Shown: positions 15,798-22,073 of the stretch, piece by piece
How positions within the stretch are numbered: the first letter of the stretch is position 1
How the letters are laid out: the number at the start of each line of letters is the position of its first letter
Origin: JALYGJ01 sp036558545
Lineage (GTDB): Bacteria; Chloroflexota; Limnocylindria; Limnocylindrales; CSP1-4
Direction: 5' to 3'
Assembly: GCA_036558545.1 (NCBI GenBank)
Contig: DATBFJ010000029.1
Location: forward strand, 1-64,000
Length of the DNA stretch: 64,000 nt
The notes under the pieces: generated by a model
The model's database searches: none
The model's input: only the letters and a program-made list of their open reading frames with translations
What the model was told of the DNA's origin: nothing
Translations under genes and position numbers: made by a program

Positions 15798-16838
15798 ATG
15801 AACCAGCCACCGGTCCCAGCTCCCCAGCCGGTCCAGAACTTCAGCCAGCCGGTCCAGAACTTCTATCAGCAGATCGCCGCCAACAGGCGTCAGTCGATCT
15901 TCCTGGTGATCATCCTGACCTCATTGCTGGCCGTGTTTGGCTTCGTCATCGGCTTCGCGCTGAGCGGCTACTGGCAGGGCGGGATCGTGGCTCTGGTGAT
16001 CGCCATCTTGATCTCGCTGGGTCTGTCCAGCCTGTCCTATTACTCGGGCGATTCGCTTGTCCTGTCGGTATCCGGTGCCCGCGAGGTCAACGAGCAGATG
16101 GCGCCGCAGCTGATGAACGTCGTCCAGGAGCTGGCCATTGCGGCCAACATCCCAATGCCCAAGGTCTACATCATCAATGACACCGCGCCCAACGCCTTCG
16201 CCACGGGACGTGATCCACAGCATGCCAGCGTGGCGATCACGGAGGGCCTGCTCCAGAAGCTCGACCGCGAAGAGCTGCAGGGAGTCATTGGCCACGAGCT
16301 CTCCCATGTTCGCAACTACGACACGCGCTTCGAGTTGCTCGTGGCAACCTTGGTCGGCTCGATCGCGCTGCTCGCTGACTTCTTCCTGCGCTTCACCTTC
16401 TGGGGCGGCGTCACCGGCGGCCGGCGCGGTCGTAGCTCCAGCAGCAACGAGGGCGGTGGCGCGCTTGTCCTGATCATGTTCGTGGTCGGGATTGTCCTGG
16501 CCATCATCGCGCCGATCATCGGCGCGTTCGTCCAGATGGCCGTCAGCCGCCAACGCGAGTACCTGGCCGACGCTTCCAGCGTCGAGCTGACGCGCAATCC
16601 GTACGGACTCGAACGCGCCCTCGCCAAGATCGCGTCCGACAAGGAAGTGCTCGAGGTCGCCAACCGCGCCACGCAGCACCTGTACTTCGTCAACCCCATC
16701 AAGAAGTGGGAAGCGCGCTCGTCGGGCCTCATGCAGACCCACCCACCGATCGTCGATCGGATCAACCGGCTGCGCGCTCTGACCGGCGAAGGACCCATGG
16801 ATCCCCAGGCCACTGCCGCGCTCGCAGGCCTCGACTGA
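15798..16838 (+). CDS. htpX: Membrane zinc metalloprotease HtpX
   Basis: HtpX degrades misfolded membrane proteins. The 346-residue protein has two N-terminal membrane helices (about 35-55 and 58-78) and the zinc-binding HELSHVRNYD (HExxH). Two more hydrophobic segments follow, with the third-ligand region REYLADASSVELTRNPYGLERAL after them. C-terminal TQHLYFVNP and LMQTHPPIVDRINRL are family hallmarks. The 25-residue N-terminal extension contains a duplicated QPVQNF motif. It forms a pair with lemA, a common arrangement. Confidence 0.96.
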   Translation: MNQPPVPAPQPVQNFSQPVQNFYQQIAANRRQSIFLVIILTSLLAVFGFVIGFALSGYWQGGIVALVIAILISLGLSSLSYYSGDSLVLSVSGAREVNEQMAPQLMNVVQELAIAANIPMPKVYIINDTAPNAFATGRDPQHASVAITEGLLQKLDREELQGVIGHELSHVRNYDTRFELLVATLVGSIALLADFFLRFTFWGGVTGGRRGRSSSSNEGGGALVLIMFVVGIVLAIIAPIIGAFVQMAVSRQREYLADASSVELTRNPYGLERALAKIASDKEVLEVANRATQHLYFVNPIKKWEARSSGLMQTHPPIVDRINRLRALTGEGPMDPQATAALAGLD

Positions 16839-16887
16839 CTGTGGTTCAATACCGCTGGTCGTTGCCGCGGCCGAACGGTCTGGACGC

Positions 16888-16963
16888 GCCGAGATAGCTC
16901 AGTTGGTAGAGCACGTGACTGAAAATCACGGTGTCGCCAGTTCGATTCTGGCTCTCGGCACCA
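16888..16963 (+). tRNA. tRNA-Phe (anticodon GAA)
   Basis: A 76-base tRNA: acceptor GCCGAGA/TCTCGGC, D-loop TAGCTCAGTTGGTAGAGC, anticodon stem CGTGA/TCACG with loop CTGAAAA (anticodon GAA), T-loop AGTTCGATTCT, and encoded CCA. Confidence 0.97.
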
Positions 16964-16990
16964 CCACAACCGTCCGCGTGGCGGACACGA

Positions 16991-17066
16991 GCGGGAGTGG
17001 CTCAGCTGGTAGAGCGTCACCTTGCCAAGGTGAAGGTCGCGGGTTCGAACCCCGTCTCCCGCTCCA
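16991..17066 (+). tRNA. tRNA-Gly (anticodon GCC)
   Basis: A 76-base tRNA: acceptor GCGGGAG/CTCCCGC, anticodon stem TCACC/GGTGA with loop TTGCCAA (anticodon GCC), T-loop GGTTCGAACCC, and encoded CCA. Confidence 0.97.
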
Positions 17067-17098
17067 CTTTCCACCGTGTTTCACTTGACGAAGCCCGC

Positions 17099-17172
17099 TG
17101 GCCCTTCGTCTAGCGGTAGGACAGCGGACTTTGGATCCGTTAACCCTGGTTCGAATCCAGGAGGGCCAGCCA
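17099..17172 (+). tRNA. tRNA-Gln (anticodon UUG)
   Basis: A 74-base tRNA: acceptor TGGCCCT/AGGGCCA, anticodon stem GCGGA/TCCGT with loop CTTTGGA (anticodon TTG), T-loop GGTTCGAATCC, and encoded CCA. The U1-A72 end is typical of tRNA-Gln. Confidence 0.97.
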
Positions 17173-17211
17173 AAACGTAGGGCGCCGACAGTCAGCTCGG
17201 AGCCGATTCGG

Positions 17212-17287
17212 GGCGACGTACCCAAGTGGCTAAGGGGGAGGTCTGCAAAACCTCTATTCACCGGTTCGAATCCGGTCGTCGCCTCCA
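17212..17287 (+). tRNA. tRNA-Cys (anticodon GCA)
   Basis: A 76-base tRNA: acceptor GGCGACG/CGTCGCC, anticodon stem GAGGT/ACCTC with loop CTGCAAA (anticodon GCA), T-loop GGTTCGAATCC, U73 discriminator (the Cys identity base), and encoded CCA. Confidence 0.97.
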
Positions 17288-17308
17288 ATTTCACGCACAG
17301 TCGCAATG

Positions 17309-17406
17309 AAAACCGGCCCTCGATCGGTCGCCCCGCGATCAGGCGACGTACCCCTTCGACCGCGCGCGTCAGTAGGGTGGCTAAAGATCCCAGCGTGGCC
17401 GGTTTT
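17309..17406 (+). promoter_or_regulatory. Long stem-loop after the tRNA cluster (terminator or structured RNA)
   Basis: AAAACCGGCC (17309-17318) and GGCCGGTTTT (17397-17406) form a perfect 10-bp stem around a 78-base interior, which itself holds smaller complementary segments. The T-run on the 3' arm could terminate the tRNA transcript. The interior also contains a 12-base copy (17342-17353) of the tRNA-Cys 5' end. Confidence 0.45.
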
Positions 17407-17470
17407 CTGTCCGGACTAGTACAAACGCGACCGCAGCGAGAGGACTCAAGCGAAGGTAACGTCGTTCGCC

Positions 17471-18238
17471 GTGAAGAGGTTTTGGGCCGTGCTCATCCCG
17501 AGCGTCATGCTGGCCGTCGTTGCGCTGAGTCTGTTCAGGGCAGATGCGTCCGGAAGCCCACGACGCGTGACGCCGGTCTATGACCCACCTGTCCTCGCCG
17601 GCCAGCTCGCCTCGACCAGTTGGCCGTGGTGGTGCTCGGGAGGTGTCTACGGGCGGCACGGCGACGAGATCGTTTTGACCTCGAGCGGGCATTGCGCCCA
17701 GGAAGGCCAGACGCTCTACGCCGCCGATGGCAGTGTCAGCGGCGTGGCAGGTCCCATCTCTTACTCAGCGACCTGCGCGCACCCCGGTTACCGATGCACG
17801 GCGTCGGACATGAACTACCTGGTGGTGGCGCCCGATCGCATTCCCTGGGGTCATCTCAACGAGATCGATATGGGCGTCGGCGGCTACCGGGTCATCGCGG
17901 CCGGGACGCAGCCGCTGGAGTGCCGCGACGTTCACATTGGCGACGAGGTTGAGTTCGACGGACGGGAGTTTTACCGATCCGGAAATGTGATCGCCCAACG
18001 CGAATACCGGCCACCGGTCAACCTCGATCCGATCTACTTCCCATGTATCTCGATCGCGGACATCAGCGCTGCGACGGGTGATTCGGGCGGTGTGGTGATC
18101 GTGAACGGACAGCTGGCCGGCATCGCGTCCCGTCGCTTCGGAGATCTGCTTGGGTTCACGCCATTGGGCTCAGGCCTCGCCGAGCTGGGTGTGACGCTCT
18201 GCGACACCCCCAACTGCGGCCTCACGCCGCCCAGCTAG
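17471..18238 (+). CDS. Secreted trypsin-like (S1-fold) serine protease, putative
   Basis: The 255-residue protein has an N-terminal signal segment (about 5-26). A chymotrypsin-like catalytic set is visible: His74 in LTSSGHC, Asp113 in SDMNYLVV, and Ser205 in ATGDSGG. Eight cysteines (55, 75, 102, 109, 151, 192, 244, 249) could make four disulphides, consistent with an extracellular location. Substrate specificity is unknown and overall similarity to characterised proteases looks low. The start is GTG 17471. It ends at a terminator shared with the opposing lipoprotein gene. Confidence 0.75.
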   Translation: MKRFWAVLIPSVMLAVVALSLFRADASGSPRRVTPVYDPPVLAGQLASTSWPWWCSGGVYGRHGDEIVLTSSGHCAQEGQTLYAADGSVSGVAGPISYSATCAHPGYRCTASDMNYLVVAPDRIPWGHLNEIDMGVGGYRVIAAGTQPLECRDVHIGDEVEFDGREFYRSGNVIAQREYRPPVNLDPIYFPCISIADISAATGDSGGVVIVNGQLAGIASRRFGDLLGFTPLGSGLAELGVTLCDTPNCGLTPPS

Positions 18239-18246
18239 ATCCAAAG

Positions 18247-18281
18247 AAGGGCCGGGCCTCCAAATGGAGCCCCGGCCCTTG
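18247..18281. terminator. Bidirectional terminator between the protease and lipoprotein genes
   Basis: AAGGGCCGGGCCTCC, loop AAAT, GGAGCCCCGGCCCTT forms a long, almost perfect hairpin with A/T-edged ends. It can act on both converging transcripts. Confidence 0.75.
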
Positions 18282-18309
18282 TAGTCGCCCTTAGTTGGAG
18301 GTATCCGAC

Positions 18310-19017
18310 CTACTGGACGGCCGCCATGATCAGCGCTGCGGCATTGGGGTTGTCTGTGCTGACGTCCCACAGGATGTCGCCCGACGGATACAGGTAGTCA
18401 ATGCTGCCTGACCCGTCGTCAACGGTCGTGACAGTCTTGCCGCCGACATTCGCCTGGGCGATCGTCGGCTGGGTCTCGTTGTCCGCCTCGAGTGCCGCGA
18501 GTTGCGGGAAGAGGTTGAGCAGGGTGGCCCCTGAGGCGCCCGGGGTATGGAACGCGGCAATCTGCTCGGCGTTGCTGTCGATCTCGACCTCGGCGTTGCC
18601 AAACGCAAGCGTGGTCGGGTCGATGCCACCGTTTTGCAGGACCGTGACCAGTTGCTGCATCTGTGCCTGGCTGTTCGGATCGGTCTGACTGAACGCACTG
18701 AAGAACTGGACGAAGTTCACGGTGGTCAAGTCTGTGACCGGCGCACCATTGATGGTTGTTGGGAACTTGGCCGCCAGGGCGGGGTCGGCGTTCGCGTCAT
18801 AGCTCGGGATCGAGAAACTCGGGATCGAGAAGCTTGGCAGCGAGAAGCTTCCGAGCGAAAGAGACGGCAGGTTGATCGGGGGCAGCGTCGGGACGTTGAC
18901 GGGTGGCAGCGTCGGGACGTTGATCGGTGGAACCGTCGGGGTTGTCGTTCCGCTGCACGCGGCGACGGCTAAGGCGCCGGCGATGAACACGCCGGACACG
19001 ACGGGCAGTTTGCGCAT
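18310..19017 (-). CDS. Putative lipoprotein with a proline-rich repeat linker
   Basis: The family is not recognised. The 235-residue product has a lipoprotein signal peptide with lipobox LAVAAC (Cys21), so it should be membrane-anchored outside the cell. Residues about 27-73 are repeats (VPTLPPVNVPTLPPIN-type, then SIPSFSIPS-type). They form a spacer before a globular domain of about 160 residues ending AALIMAAVQ. The domain is Asp/Ala/Thr-rich with no enzymatic motif. ATG 19017 is preceded by GAGGG at 6 bases and by a -35/-10 pair. Confidence 0.72.
   Translation of the reverse strand: MRKLPVVSGVFIAGALAVAACSGTTTPTVPPINVPTLPPVNVPTLPPINLPSLSLGSFSLPSFSIPSFSIPSYDANADPALAAKFPTTINGAPVTDLTTVNFVQFFSAFSQTDPNSQAQMQQLVTVLQNGGIDPTTLAFGNAEVEIDSNAEQIAAFHTPGASGATLLNLFPQLAALEADNETQPTIAQANVGGKTVTTVDDGSGSIDYLYPSGDILWDVSTDNPNAAALIMAAVQ
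18857..18928. repeat. 24-base tandem repeat encoding the lipoprotein linker
   Basis: Two adjacent copies of a 24-base unit (18881-18904 and 18905-18928, beginning GGCAGCGTCGGGACGTTGA) differ at two positions. Degenerate copies lie on both sides. Each unit encodes eight residues of the Pro-rich linker. Confidence 0.75.
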
Positions 19018-19028
19018 GGAGAACCCTC

Positions 19029-19057
19029 TATTAAGGATGCACGGCTTGGCCGAGCAA
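19029..19057 (-). promoter_or_regulatory. Promoter of the lipoprotein gene
   Basis: On the minus strand, TTGCTC (19057-19052), a 17-base spacer and TTAATA (19034-19029) precede a GAGGG ribosome-binding site and the ATG at 19017. The leader would be very short. Confidence 0.5.
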
Positions 19058-19092
19058 TCTTGCCACGGCGTCAGAGACTGTGCCGCGAGCGT

Positions 19093-19098
19093 TAGACT
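19093..19098 (+). promoter_or_regulatory. -10 element of tRNA-Leu (UAA)
   Basis: TAGACT at 19093-19098 lies 40 bases before the tRNA, matching the recurring -10 form. Confidence 0.5.
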
Positions 19099-19138
19099 CG
19101 GCCGCTGTTACAGGCACGTGCCGAATTCGCAGTCACGG

Positions 19139-19221
19139 GCCGAAGTGGCGGAATGGCAGACGCGGCGGACTTAAAATCCGCGGCCCGCAAGGGCGTGTGA
19201 GTTCGAATCTCACCTTCGGCA
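19139..19221 (+). tRNA. tRNA-Leu (anticodon UAA)
   Basis: An 83-base class II tRNA: acceptor GCCGAAG/CTTCGGC, anticodon stem GCGGA/TCCGC with loop CTTAAAA (anticodon TAA), a long variable arm, T-loop GTTCGAATC. Unlike the other seven tRNAs here the 3' CCA is not encoded (the genome reads CGA), so CCA must be added enzymatically. Confidence 0.95.
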
Positions 19222-19263
19222 CGACCATCGCCGTCGATGCGGCCACAGAGCCAAGGTGGACAC

Positions 19264-19353
19264 ATGGGCATTTTCGGACTCGTCGTCGTGATCGGGGGCA
19301 TCGTCATGATCGCCGCGGCGATCGGATTCGTTATCTGGTACATCCGCAACTGA
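19264..19353 (+). CDS. 29-residue single-span membrane peptide
   Basis: A short open frame starts ATG 19264 and stops TGA 19351-19353, 42 bases after the tRNA-Leu. AAGGTGG lies 5 bases before the ATG, a good ribosome-binding site. The peptide begins MGIFGLVVVIGG and ends VIWYIRN. It is one continuous hydrophobic helix with a Tyr/Arg C-terminal cap, the usual shape of small bacterial membrane proteins. No family is recognised. It may share the tRNA transcript. The strong SD, perfect helix pattern and clean stop support it; its function is unknown. Confidence 0.6.
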   Translation: MGIFGLVVVIGGIVMIAAAIGFVIWYIRN

Positions 19354-19384
19354 CGCCGGCGACCGGCGCGCGAACTGGGCGGCG

Positions 19385-20644
19385 TTAGGAGCGCCGCAAA
19401 AACGAACCGAACAGGCTCTGCTTTCGCGCGGGCGTTGCGACGACGCGCTCTTCGAGCTTCGTTTCCGTGATCGTTTCGGCCATCTGCTTGATCGCCAGAG
19501 CGGCAGGCCCGCGGCGAACGAGGGTCACGAGCGGATGTCCTTCGTTGACGGCGCGCGCCATCGCTTCCCCCTCGTAGGGGACCGTGGCGCTCACCTTGAT
19601 GCCCAGGTGCGATTCGATCTGGGCCGCGGTGATCATCGAGCGCGGGTAGATCTCGTTGAGCGCGAAGAAAGTCTTGTCGTTCATGCCGCCGAACTCGGAC
19701 ATCACCTGAAGCCAGGCGTGTACGAGGCGCAGCGATGGAATATCCGGCGCGATGGGCACGACGATGTGGTCGGCGCGGGCAAGGACGTAGAGCGAACGCA
19801 TATCCGGCGTCGAGCCGACGTCGACGATCGTCGTCGCGTAGGTCGCCCGGAAAACGTCCACCAGGGATGCGAGCTGCTCACCGTTGAGGCCGGATCCTTC
19901 ATCGGGCCGGTATGGGCCGCCGAAGACCATCAGCCCACTCGAGTGCTGCTTACCGGACTCGTGGATCGTGTCAGGCGTCTGTGCGGCTCGGTCTTCGCCG
20001 GCCAGCTGAGCAGTCGAGACGCGGGCGTAGATGTCGAGATGCGTGGAAATCTGGCCGTGGGCCATGTCCATGTCGGCGATCGACACGCTGGCCGGCGCGC
20101 TCTCGGCAAGGACGACGGCCGTGTTCACAGCCAGGGTCGTTGTGCCCGAGCCGCCCTTGGCCGCCGCGAAGACGATCACTCGCCCCGGTGCCGTCTGAGC
20201 GGGCCGCGGCGGGGCAGCGGATGAATCCTCCGAAGGTGACACCGGCTCCGGGGCGCGCAGCATGAGCGCTTCGGACATCGCCTCCAGCTCACGCTCGTCA
20301 ATGGGCATCGCGACCACGTCGTCCGCGCCTGCCTCGAGGAGGTGCACGCGGGTATCGACGTCCTGGGTTTGGGCGACCGCGAGGATCGGAGGATGTCGGC
20401 TGCCTGTTTCGTCGGTGATCCGACGGCACAACATGGCCAGGGTCGAGTCGTCCTGTGCGTCGAGGACGACCAGATGCTGCTCGTTGATCTGCGACAGCGC
20501 CGTATTCAGGTCATGGGTGACCATCACGGAGTGACCGTTGCGCTGCAGTGGCGCGACGATCGAGTCGACAGCCTGGCCGTCCGCTGACAGCACCAGCACT
20601 CGGTTCGACAGGGCAGGAACCTCCGGCCTGGTTTGTTTTTGCAA
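19385..20644 (-). CDS. CpaE-like ATPase (receiver domain plus ParA/MinD-type ATPase)
   Basis: The 419-residue product starts with a response-regulator-like domain (about 14-130; Asp62 in VVLDA, but no conserved Lys before the final MPID). A MinD/ParA-type ATPase follows, with a deviant Walker A AAAKGGSGTTT (161-170), DMDMAHG and TTIVDVGSTPD. This architecture is that of CpaE/TadZ proteins, which localise Flp (Tad) pilus machinery. No other tad/flp gene is in the window. The start is uncertain: TTG 20644, or a CTG 8 bases after GGAGG further in. It is divergent from rpsF. Confidence 0.85.
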   Translation of the reverse strand: MQKQTRPEVPALSNRVLVLSADGQAVDSIVAPLQRNGHSVMVTHDLNTALSQINEQHLVVLDAQDDSTLAMLCRRITDETGSRHPPILAVAQTQDVDTRVHLLEAGADDVVAMPIDERELEAMSEALMLRAPEPVSPSEDSSAAPPRPAQTAPGRVIVFAAAKGGSGTTTLAVNTAVVLAESAPASVSIADMDMAHGQISTHLDIYARVSTAQLAGEDRAAQTPDTIHESGKQHSSGLMVFGGPYRPDEGSGLNGEQLASLVDVFRATYATTIVDVGSTPDMRSLYVLARADHIVVPIAPDIPSLRLVHAWLQVMSEFGGMNDKTFFALNEIYPRSMITAAQIESHLGIKVSATVPYEGEAMARAVNEGHPLVTLVRRGPAALAIKQMAETITETKLEERVVATPARKQSLFGSFLRRS

Positions 20645-20672
20645 TTCCGGTCAAGGCGACCGAACGCGCCCG

Positions 20673-20699
20673 AGTCTAGCCATTGGTGCCTGCTGTCAA
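20673..20699 (-). promoter_or_regulatory. Promoter of the cpaE-like gene
   Basis: On the minus strand a consensus TTGACA (20699-20694), a 15-base spacer with TGGC and TAGACT (20678-20673) form a strong promoter. It drives a leader of about 20 bases. Confidence 0.65.
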
Positions 20700-20741
20700 C
20701 CCCACCCAAGTGCACCATCGGGGAATAGGACCTGTGGCGGC

Positions 20742-20822
20742 TATACTCGTGGCCAACCCTTTCAGCTCCGCCTCACTTCCAACGGACCAAAGAGCGGGGC
20801 ACATCCCATGGGAAGGAGAACC
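20742..20822 (+). promoter_or_regulatory. -10 element and 5' leader of rpsF-ssb-rpsR
   Basis: TATACT (20742-20747) leaves a leader of about 68 bases ending in GGGAAGGAGAACC before the rpsF ATG. Leaders of rpsF operons often hold an S6:S18-binding autoregulatory element. TTCCAACGGACC here could be part of one, but the full fold was not established. Confidence 0.45.
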
Positions 20823-21257
20823 ATGCGACGCTATGAGCTGATGCTCGTGTTGCGCCCGGACACGCCAGATGAGCAGGTCCAGGCGCTCCTCGACCGCGCG
20901 ACGCGGTCAATTGCCGCGGCCGGTGGACAGATCGTCAAGGTCAGTCCCTGGGGCCGCCGCCGGCTGGCATATCCGATCGGCCAGAACCGTGAGGGCTCCT
21001 ATTTTCTGGTGCTGTTCGATGCTCCTCCGGAAGCCGTGCTTGAACTCGAGCGCGGCCTGAACATCACAGAAGAGGTTATGCGCCACCTCGTGACCCGCGT
21101 CGAGCGCCCCACTTCGCGCCGGCCGTCATCGGAGGCGGGTGACCTCGGCGACGAGGATCTGGGACCGCCTCCGGACGAGGAGTACGAGGTTCCCGACACG
21201 GAATTCATCGACGAGTCGGAGAGCGAGGCCGCTCCCGCCGCCGCCGATCGTCCATAG
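20823..21257 (+). CDS. rpsF: 30S ribosomal protein bS6 with acidic tail
   Basis: bS6 binds next to bS18 in the small subunit platform. Residues 1-95 are the normal bS6 fold (MRRYELMLVLRPD, SPWGRRRLAYPI, GSYFLVLFDAPPEAV, LNITEEVMRHLV). About 50 extra C-terminal residues are strongly acidic (for example DLGDEDLGPPPDEEYE), longer than in E. coli. ATG 20823 has AAGGAG 6-7 bases upstream. An open frame continues upstream, but the SD and the family N-terminus fix this start. It is followed by ssb 18 bases later. Confidence 0.97.
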   Translation: MRRYELMLVLRPDTPDEQVQALLDRATRSIAAAGGQIVKVSPWGRRRLAYPIGQNREGSYFLVLFDAPPEAVLELERGLNITEEVMRHLVTRVERPTSRRPSSEAGDLGDEDLGPPPDEEYEVPDTEFIDESESEAAPAAADRP

Positions 21258-21275
21258 GGCCAGGAGGTCATAGCA

Positions 21276-21725
21276 GTGTCGCTAAACAAATGCATGATCA
21301 TCGGCAACCTGGGGCGCGATCCGGAGATGCGCTATACGCCGAGCGGCCAGGCAGTCACGCAGTTCACGGTCGCCGTGAACCGCAACTACAAGGATCAGCA
21401 GGGCGAGCGCCAGGAAGAGACAGAGTGGTTCCGCGTAGTGGCATGGGGCCAACAGGCGGAATTCGCTGCCGAGTACCTGCGCAAGGGCGCCAAGGTGTAC
21501 GTCGAGGGCCGCATCCAGACCCGCCAGTGGGAGGGCCAGGACGGCCAGAAGCGTTACACCACGGAGCTGGTCGCCAATACGATCCAGAACCTCGAGCGTC
21601 GCCCGCGCGAAGACGGTGGCGACAGCTTCGGCGGCAGCCAGGAGCCTCGCGCTCAGCGCGCTCCGGCCGGCCAGAAGCCCCAGGCCGAGCAGCCTGAGCC
21701 GGACTACGACGACCTGCCCTTCTAG
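21276..21725 (+). CDS. ssb: Single-stranded DNA-binding protein
   Basis: SSB coats single-stranded DNA during replication and repair. The 149-residue protein has the OB-fold signature NKCMIIGNLGRDPEMRYTPSG, TEWFRVVAWGQQAE, and YLRKGAKVYVEGRI. A disordered linker follows, and the acidic tip DYDDLPF recruits partner proteins. The start is GTG with AGGAGGTC about 6 bases upstream. It lies between rpsF and rpsR, the standard order. Confidence 0.97.
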   Translation: MSLNKCMIIGNLGRDPEMRYTPSGQAVTQFTVAVNRNYKDQQGERQEETEWFRVVAWGQQAEFAAEYLRKGAKVYVEGRIQTRQWEGQDGQKRYTTELVANTIQNLERRPREDGGDSFGGSQEPRAQRAPAGQKPQAEQPEPDYDDLPF

Positions 21726-21757
21726 GCGCCCCGACTTTCAGAAAGGAATCCTGACAA

Positions 21758-22027
21758 ATGCCTCCCAGCCGAACGAGCAAGAAGCGCTCGGACGAGTATC
21801 GCGACCGACGCCGCCGCAAGGTGTGCGCCTTCTGTGCCGATAAAACGGTGCAGATCGACTACAAGGAGATCAACCGCCTGCGCCGCTACCTGAGCGAGCG
21901 GGCGAAGATCGAGCCGCGTCGCAAGACCGGCACCTGCGCTGAGCACCAGCGCCAGCTGGCCGTCGCGCTCAAGCGCGCGCGCCACGTTGCGCTGCTGCCC
22001 TACGCGCCGGAGCACCTTCGCGCCTGA
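21758..22027 (+). CDS. rpsR: 30S ribosomal protein bS18 (zinc-type)
   Basis: bS18 forms a heterodimer with bS6. The 89-residue protein has the core IDYKEINRLRRYLSERAKI and RRKTGTCAEHQRQLAVALKRARHVALLPY, visible as DYKEINRLRRYLSERAKI. Cysteines in VCAFC and TCAEH suggest a zinc-binding form. A ribosome-binding site (GAAAGGAATCC) precedes the ATG. It closes the rpsF-ssb-rpsR operon. rplI does not follow. Confidence 0.97.
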   Translation: MPPSRTSKKRSDEYRDRRRRKVCAFCADKTVQIDYKEINRLRRYLSERAKIEPRRKTGTCAEHQRQLAVALKRARHVALLPYAPEHLRA

Positions 22028-22073
22028 TCGGCGCGATGACCTCTCAGCACACCGCGGACGACCGTAGGCGCTG

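Noticed and set aside
13141..17287. tRNA clusters considered as a mobile-element integration hot spot
   Set aside because: The genes between them (methyltransferase, lemA, htpX, hypothetical) look chromosomal and no integrase, transposase or direct repeat of a tRNA 3' end was found.
18857..18928. Repeats considered as a CRISPR-like array
   Set aside because: The repeats are contiguous, in frame inside a gene and without spacers.
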